From the NCBI GenBank assembly GCA_900315105.1, contig OMXX01000022.1, positions 1-64,000 of the forward strand: a stretch of 64,000 nucleotides of DNA, read 5' to 3'. Position numbers and translations under genes: made by a program. This stretch comes from an uncultured Prevotellaceae bacterium. Lineage in GTDB: Bacteria; Bacteroidota; Bacteroidia; Bacteroidales; Bacteroidaceae. This document shows, one piece after another, positions 60,068 to 64,000 of the stretch. The notes below the pieces were generated by a model, which saw only the letters and a list, made by a program, of their open reading frames with translations, did not search any database and was not told the DNA's origin. Every line of letters begins with the position of its first letter. Within the stretch, counting starts at the first letter, position 1.

Positions 60068-62272
60068 ATGAAACAGCAGTTTGACAATAGAAAGTCAATG
60101 ACACGCTATTCCCTCATTGCAGTAGTGATGATGTTCGTTGCCGTTGCAGTATTGGGACGTGCGTTCTATGTCATGACAGCCGAGAGATCATACTGGCTTG
60201 CTGTGGCAGCTCAGGTGAAGAAGGATAGTGTTATCATTGAGCCGACAAGAGGTAATATCCTGAGCGCTGGTGGTCAGCAGTTGGCTTGTAACCTTCCGGA
60301 ATATCGTATATATATGGATTTTGAGGCTATACGCGAATCCAAGTGCGATACGCTTTGGCATGATGCCCAGGGTAAGCCGACAAAGGAACTCAGGGAACTT
60401 TGCAAAGGACTTCATAAGCTCTTCCCATCACGTTCAGCAGAAGAATTTCTTCAGAACTTAGAGGACGGCTATGCGTGGAAATCTGCTACTACGGGCAAGC
60501 ATCACAGGGCATGGCCAGTATGGAAACAGCGTATTCCATACATGAAATATACAGAGGTCAAGAAACTGCCTATCTTCAAGCTCCGTCAGGGGTTGAGCGG
60601 ATTCTATGCTCAGAAGTTCATGATTAGAAACCGTCCTTACGGTCCTATGGCTGCTTCAATAGTAGGTTCTGCATATAAGGAAACAGGAAAGGCTTATGCT
60701 GGTCTTGAACTTGCCTACGATACCGTACTTGCCGGAACTCCGGGTATCAAGCATAGACGTAAGGTGCTGAATAAGTTTATCAATATCAGCGATACAGCAG
60801 CCGTTGACGGTGAGGATATTGTTACGACTATTGACGTAAGTATTCAGGACCTTGCAGAGCGATCTTTGAAGAAAGAGCTTATCAAGGATAATGCATATAC
60901 AGGTGTGGCTATCGTGATGGAAGTGGCTACTGGCGATATCAAGGCAATGGTGAACCTTGACCGCGACTCTCTCGGCAACTATTACGAAGGTCGCAACCAC
61001 GCTATTGCCGACTTGCTTGAACCAGGTTCTGTGTTCAAGACCGCAAGTATTCTTACCGCTCTTGAGGATGGCTTTATACCAGATACAGCCAACTGCAAGG
61101 TAGATACAGGCTATGGTATCCTTGAGATGCATGGAGCCAAGATGCGTGACCATAACTGGCATAACGGTGGATATGGAGTAATCAATGTATCACGCATCCT
61201 TCAGGTGAGTTCGAATATCGGTGTCAGCGTACTGATAGACAAGTTCTATGGCAAGAACCCTGAGAAATTCGTTGCAGGCATTCATCGTCTTGGTTTGGCT
61301 ACTGACTTGAAGTTGCCATTCCCTGAATATAGCGCACCAAGAATCCGTTTCCCTAAGAGGGATAAAACAGGTCGCTATTGGTCAAACTGGAGTAAGACGG
61401 CTCTTCCTTGGATGAGTATCGGTTATGAGACGCAGGTTCCTCCAATATCAACTCTCACCTTCTATAATGCCATTGCCAATGGCGGTAAGATGGTAAAACC
61501 TCGTTTCGTCACCCGTGTGGAGAAAGACGGAGAAGTGGTAAGGGAATATCCTGTGGAGGTTATCAAAGAGCATATATGCAGCAATGCATCATTAGGCATA
61601 ATACAGGATATTCTGTTCAAGGTGGTACACGTAGGTCTTGGTAAGACTGCAGGTTCAAGGGCTTTCGACGTATCGGGAAAAACAGGTACTGCCCAGAAGG
61701 CTCATAATGGTTCTTACAAGAGCGGTACTGTGGATTATCTGCTGAGTTTCTGCGGATACTTCCCTTCAGAGAAGCCAAAGTACAGTTGTATCGTATGTAT
61801 TCAGAAGTCTGGTTTGCCTGCATCTGGTGGTCTGATGAGCGGTCAGGTGTTCCACGATATTGCCGAGGGTATTATGGCAAAGAACATAAGATACCCAAGT
61901 AAGGCTGCAAAGGATGAGCTTTCACGTTTCGTTCCTGATGTAAAGAGAGGAAATATCCTCGCTGCCGATTATGTTCTTTCAAAGCTCGGAATGAAGACCA
62001 ATGGCGGATGGAATGGCAGTTATGTAACAGGAAATCCAGTCTGGGGCTCGGCAAAGAGTGATGACAAGGAGGTAAAGCTTGAAAAGGTGGCTGCAACTCC
62101 TAGGAATCAGATGCCTGACGTAATAGGAATGGGTGCTCGTGATGCCGTATATATACTTGAGAGTCGCGGAATGAAGGTGACAATCAGGGGCAGAGGTCGT
62201 GTGATGCAGCAGAGCCTTGCTCATGGCAAGCCTTTCAAACGAGGACAAAGGATTGAGCTGATATTGAATTAA
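60068..62272 (+). CDS. ftsI: Penicillin-binding protein FtsI (PBP3) with PASTA domain
   Basis: A 734-residue septal peptidoglycan transpeptidase. One N-terminal helix (YSLIAVVMMFVAVAVLGRAFYV) is followed by a dimerisation region (IEPTRGNILSAGG). The transpeptidase domain has LEPGSVFKTAS (SxxK), VSSNIGVS (SxN) and VSGKTGTAQK (KTG). A C-terminal PASTA domain starts MPDVIGMGARDAVYIL. This layout is normal for Bacteroidetes FtsI. It lacks a gap to ftsL and precedes murE by 124 bp. Confidence 0.95.
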   Translation: MKQQFDNRKSMTRYSLIAVVMMFVAVAVLGRAFYVMTAERSYWLAVAAQVKKDSVIIEPTRGNILSAGGQQLACNLPEYRIYMDFEAIRESKCDTLWHDAQGKPTKELRELCKGLHKLFPSRSAEEFLQNLEDGYAWKSATTGKHHRAWPVWKQRIPYMKYTEVKKLPIFKLRQGLSGFYAQKFMIRNRPYGPMAASIVGSAYKETGKAYAGLELAYDTVLAGTPGIKHRRKVLNKFINISDTAAVDGEDIVTTIDVSIQDLAERSLKKELIKDNAYTGVAIVMEVATGDIKAMVNLDRDSLGNYYEGRNHAIADLLEPGSVFKTASILTALEDGFIPDTANCKVDTGYGILEMHGAKMRDHNWHNGGYGVINVSRILQVSSNIGVSVLIDKFYGKNPEKFVAGIHRLGLATDLKLPFPEYSAPRIRFPKRDKTGRYWSNWSKTALPWMSIGYETQVPPISTLTFYNAIANGGKMVKPRFVTRVEKDGEVVREYPVEVIKEHICSNASLGIIQDILFKVVHVGLGKTAGSRAFDVSGKTGTAQKAHNGSYKSGTVDYLLSFCGYFPSEKPKYSCIVCIQKSGLPASGGLMSGQVFHDIAEGIMAKNIRYPSKAAKDELSRFVPDVKRGNILAADYVLSKLGMKTNGGWNGSYVTGNPVWGSAKSDDKEVKLEKVAATPRNQMPDVIGMGARDAVYILESRGMKVTIRGRGRVMQQSLAHGKPFKRGQRIELILN

Positions 62273-62396
62273 AAGCCTAACCAAGCCTTCCCAAAGGGAA
62301 GGATGTTAGATAGTATTTCTCCTTATGGGAGCTGTGCATATTCATTGTACATACAACCCAAACAGGTAATTAGTAATTTATAATTCGTAATATATT

Positions 62397-63851
62397 ATGA
62401 AACTGAGTGATTTGCTTAAGAATATAGTTACTATCAGCATTACGGGTGATGCTGAGTGTGACATCAAGGGAGTCAACATTGATTCCCGAAAAGTGGCTGA
62501 CGGTCATCTCTTCATCGCTATGCGCGGTACTCAGGTGGATGGACATAAGTTCATACCAAAGGCTGAGGAACTTGGTGCTGCTGCTATTCTTTGTGAACAA
62601 CTTCCTGAGGAGAAGAAGCAAGGTGTAACCTATGTTCAGGTGGCAGATACAGAGGATGTCGTTGGTCAGGTGGCTACTACATTCTATGGCAATCCTACAT
62701 CGAAGCTGAAACTGGTTGGCGTGACAGGAACAAATGGTAAGACCACTATCGCCACATTATTATATAATATGTTCCGTAAGATGGGACATAAATGCGGTCT
62801 GCTCTCAACCGTCTGCAACTATGTGGAGGGTGAGGCATATCCAACAGAGCACACAACTCCAGACCCAATCGAACTGAATGAGCTGTTGGGTAAGATGGCA
62901 GATGCTGGTTGTGAGTATGCTTTTATGGAATGTTCAAGTCATGCTATCGCCCAGAAGCGTATCGGTGGACTGACATTCGCTGGCGGTATCTTCACCAACC
63001 TTACACGCGACCATCTCGACTATCACAAGACCTTGGAGAACTATCGCGATGCAAAGAAGAAGTTCTTCGACGATATGCCAAAGAATGCCTTCGCTATCAC
63101 TAATGCCGATGACAAGAACGGTATGGTAATGGTTCAGAACACCAAGGCAACCGTCAAGACATACTCTATCCGCACTATGGCAGATTTCCATGCCAAGATC
63201 ATAGAGTGCCACTTCGAGGGCATGTATCTTGAGGTAAACGGCAAGGAAGTAGGTGTGCAGTTCATCGGCAAGTTCAACGTCAGCAACCTCCTCGCAGTAT
63301 ATGGAGCAGCCGTTATGCTCGGTAAAGATCCTGAGGATGTGCTTGTTACTCTCAGCACATTGAAGAGCGTGGCAGGAAGACTTGAGCCAATTCGCTCTGC
63401 AGAAGGTGTTACAGCACTCGTTGACTATGCCCATACTCCAGACGCACTTGAGAATGTTCTCAATGCCATCCACGAGGTTATGGAAGGAAAGTCGGGTAAG
63501 ATTATTACCGTATGTGGTGCTGGCGGTAACCGAGACAAGGGTAAGCGTCCACTCATGGCACAAGAGGCTGTAAAGCAGAGTGACCGTGTTATCATCACCT
63601 CAGACAACCCTCGCTTTGAGGAACCACAGGATATCATAAATGATATGCTTGCAGGACTTAACGCACAGCAGATGAAGTCAGTAATCAGCATCGTGGATCG
63701 TCGTGAGGCTATCAGAACAGCAGTTATGATGGCAGAGAAGGGTGATGTAATCCTCATCGCAGGTAAGGGTCACGAGGACTATCAGGATGTCAAGGGCACA
63801 AAACATCACTTTGACGATAGAGAAGAGGTGAGGAAAGCCTTCGGTAATTAA
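62397..63851 (+). CDS. murE: UDP-MurNAc-tripeptide ligase MurE
   Basis: A 484-residue Mur ligase that adds the third amino acid to the UDP-MurNAc dipeptide. The ATP loop is [16 protein letters not shown] (about 109-124), followed by [14 protein letters not shown] and [19 protein letters not shown]. The segment SDNPRFEEP contains DNPR, which in characterised MurE indicates meso-diaminopimelate as substrate. It has an AATTAGTAATTTATAATTC-type repeat in the upstream gap and precedes mraY. Confidence 0.96.
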   Translation: MKLSDLLKNIVTISITGDAECDIKGVNIDSRKVADGHLFIAMRGTQVDGHKFIPKAEELGAAAILCEQLPEEKKQGVTYVQVADTEDVVGQVATTFYGNPTSKLKLVGVTGTNGKTTIATLLYNMFRKMGHKCGLLSTVCNYVEGEAYPTEHTTPDPIELNELLGKMADAGCEYAFMECSSHAIAQKRIGGLTFAGGIFTNLTRDHLDYHKTLENYRDAKKKFFDDMPKNAFAITNADDKNGMVMVQNTKATVKTYSIRTMADFHAKIIECHFEGMYLEVNGKEVGVQFIGKFNVSNLLAVYGAAVMLGKDPEDVLVTLSTLKSVAGRLEPIRSAEGVTALVDYAHTPDALENVLNAIHEVMEGKSGKIITVCGAGGNRDKGKRPLMAQEAVKQSDRVIITSDNPRFEEPQDIINDMLAGLNAQQMKSVISIVDRREAIRTAVMMAEKGDVILIAGKGHEDYQDVKGTKHHFDDREEVRKAFGN

Positions 63852-63892
63852 AAATTGAAAATTGAAAATTTAGAAATTTGTAATTCAAAAGA

Positions 63893-64000
63893 ATGTTATA
63901 TTATTTCTTTCGTTTTCTTGAGAAGTGGGACATTCCAGGTTCTGGTATGTGGAGTTATATCTCCTTCCGTGCTTTGCTGGCATTGATTCTCTCACTTATT
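63893..64000 (+). CDS. mraY: Phospho-MurNAc-pentapeptide translocase MraY, 5' part
   Basis: The first 36 codons of mraY: MLYYFFRFLEKWDIPGSGMW followed by SYISFRALLALILSLI. This matches the N-terminus of Bacteroidetes MraY (LF-x-L-x-F-R-x-x-x-A). The gene runs past the window end. It would make lipid I at the inner membrane. A simple TTGAAAA repeat fills the 41-bp gap after murE. Confidence 0.88.
   Translation, partial: MLYYFFRFLEKWDIPGSGMWSYISFRALLALILSLI

Overview
The window looks like a chromosome segment of a Bacteroidales bacterium, most likely Prevotella or a close relative. Many genes are preceded by the Bacteroidetes promoter -7 box (TAnnTTTG) and not by Shine-Dalgarno sites. Other pointers are the protein families (DUF3108, DUF4294, DUF4369, BspA-type LRR, GH3, DUF4143 ATPases, VirE/DUF3874) and the division and cell-wall cluster mraZ-rsmH-ftsL-ftsI-murE-mraY at the right end. 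No tRNA, rRNA, CRISPR array or intact insertion sequence was recognised.

Layout. (1) 1-10.9 kb is accessory DNA. It holds a VirE-type helicase preceded by concentric inverted repeats, a convergent four-gene putative anti-phage cassette (AbiGi-like protein, TerB-N/TerB-C protein, BrxD-like ATPase, Lhr-type helicase), and an AAA_14/DUF4143 ATPase flanked by about 80-bp direct repeats. (2) 10.9-25.5 kb is mostly housekeeping: DUF3108 protein, MATE pump, CPBP protease, ribF, a thioredoxin-like lipoprotein without CXXC, DUF4294 protein, HXXEE protein, PAP2 phosphatase, NAD-dependent epimerase, RNase R and a run of four small envelope proteins. Several families of dispersed non-coding repeats are interspersed. 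(3) 25.85-47.2 kb is one minus-strand run of 15 tightly packed genes with a promoter at its head and a hairpin terminator at its tail. It encodes a ferredoxin-like protein, a radical SAM enzyme, a DUF116-polyprenyl synthase fusion, an alpha/alpha-toroid protein, a squalene-hopene-cyclase-like protein, five beta-propellers, two Tat-exported proteins, a NapH-like membrane Fe-S protein, a NuoE-NuoF fusion, a NuoG-like Fe-S protein fused to a propeller, and a LolCDE/MacB-like ABC transporter. (4) 47.2-48.4 kb is a non-coding region with 40-bp perfect inverted repeats, an iteron-like array, an 11-bp tandem array and a 44-bp perfect palindrome. (5) 48.4-57.6 kb holds a SulP transporter, a GNAT enzyme, a CAT-fold acyltransferase, an Ig-like lipoprotein, a GH3 protein and an LRR surface protein. 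(6) 58.0-64.0 kb is the start of the dcw cluster, with three MraZ boxes upstream.

How the genes may work together. The 15-gene run is the best candidate for an undescribed system. It combines prenyl-chain synthesis and class II terpene cyclisation with an electron path from NADH through a membrane Fe-S protein to exported Fe-S and propeller proteins, plus an ABC exporter. I infer that it makes or modifies an isoprenoid in or outside the inner membrane with electrons from NADH; the product is unknown. The 1.8-8.4 kb cassette is a second candidate, a BREX-related but methylase-free defence unit. The non-coding region at 47.4-48.3 kb is a third, resembling an origin or a control locus of a mobile element. 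All functional statements rest on motif reading of the sequence; no database search was run.
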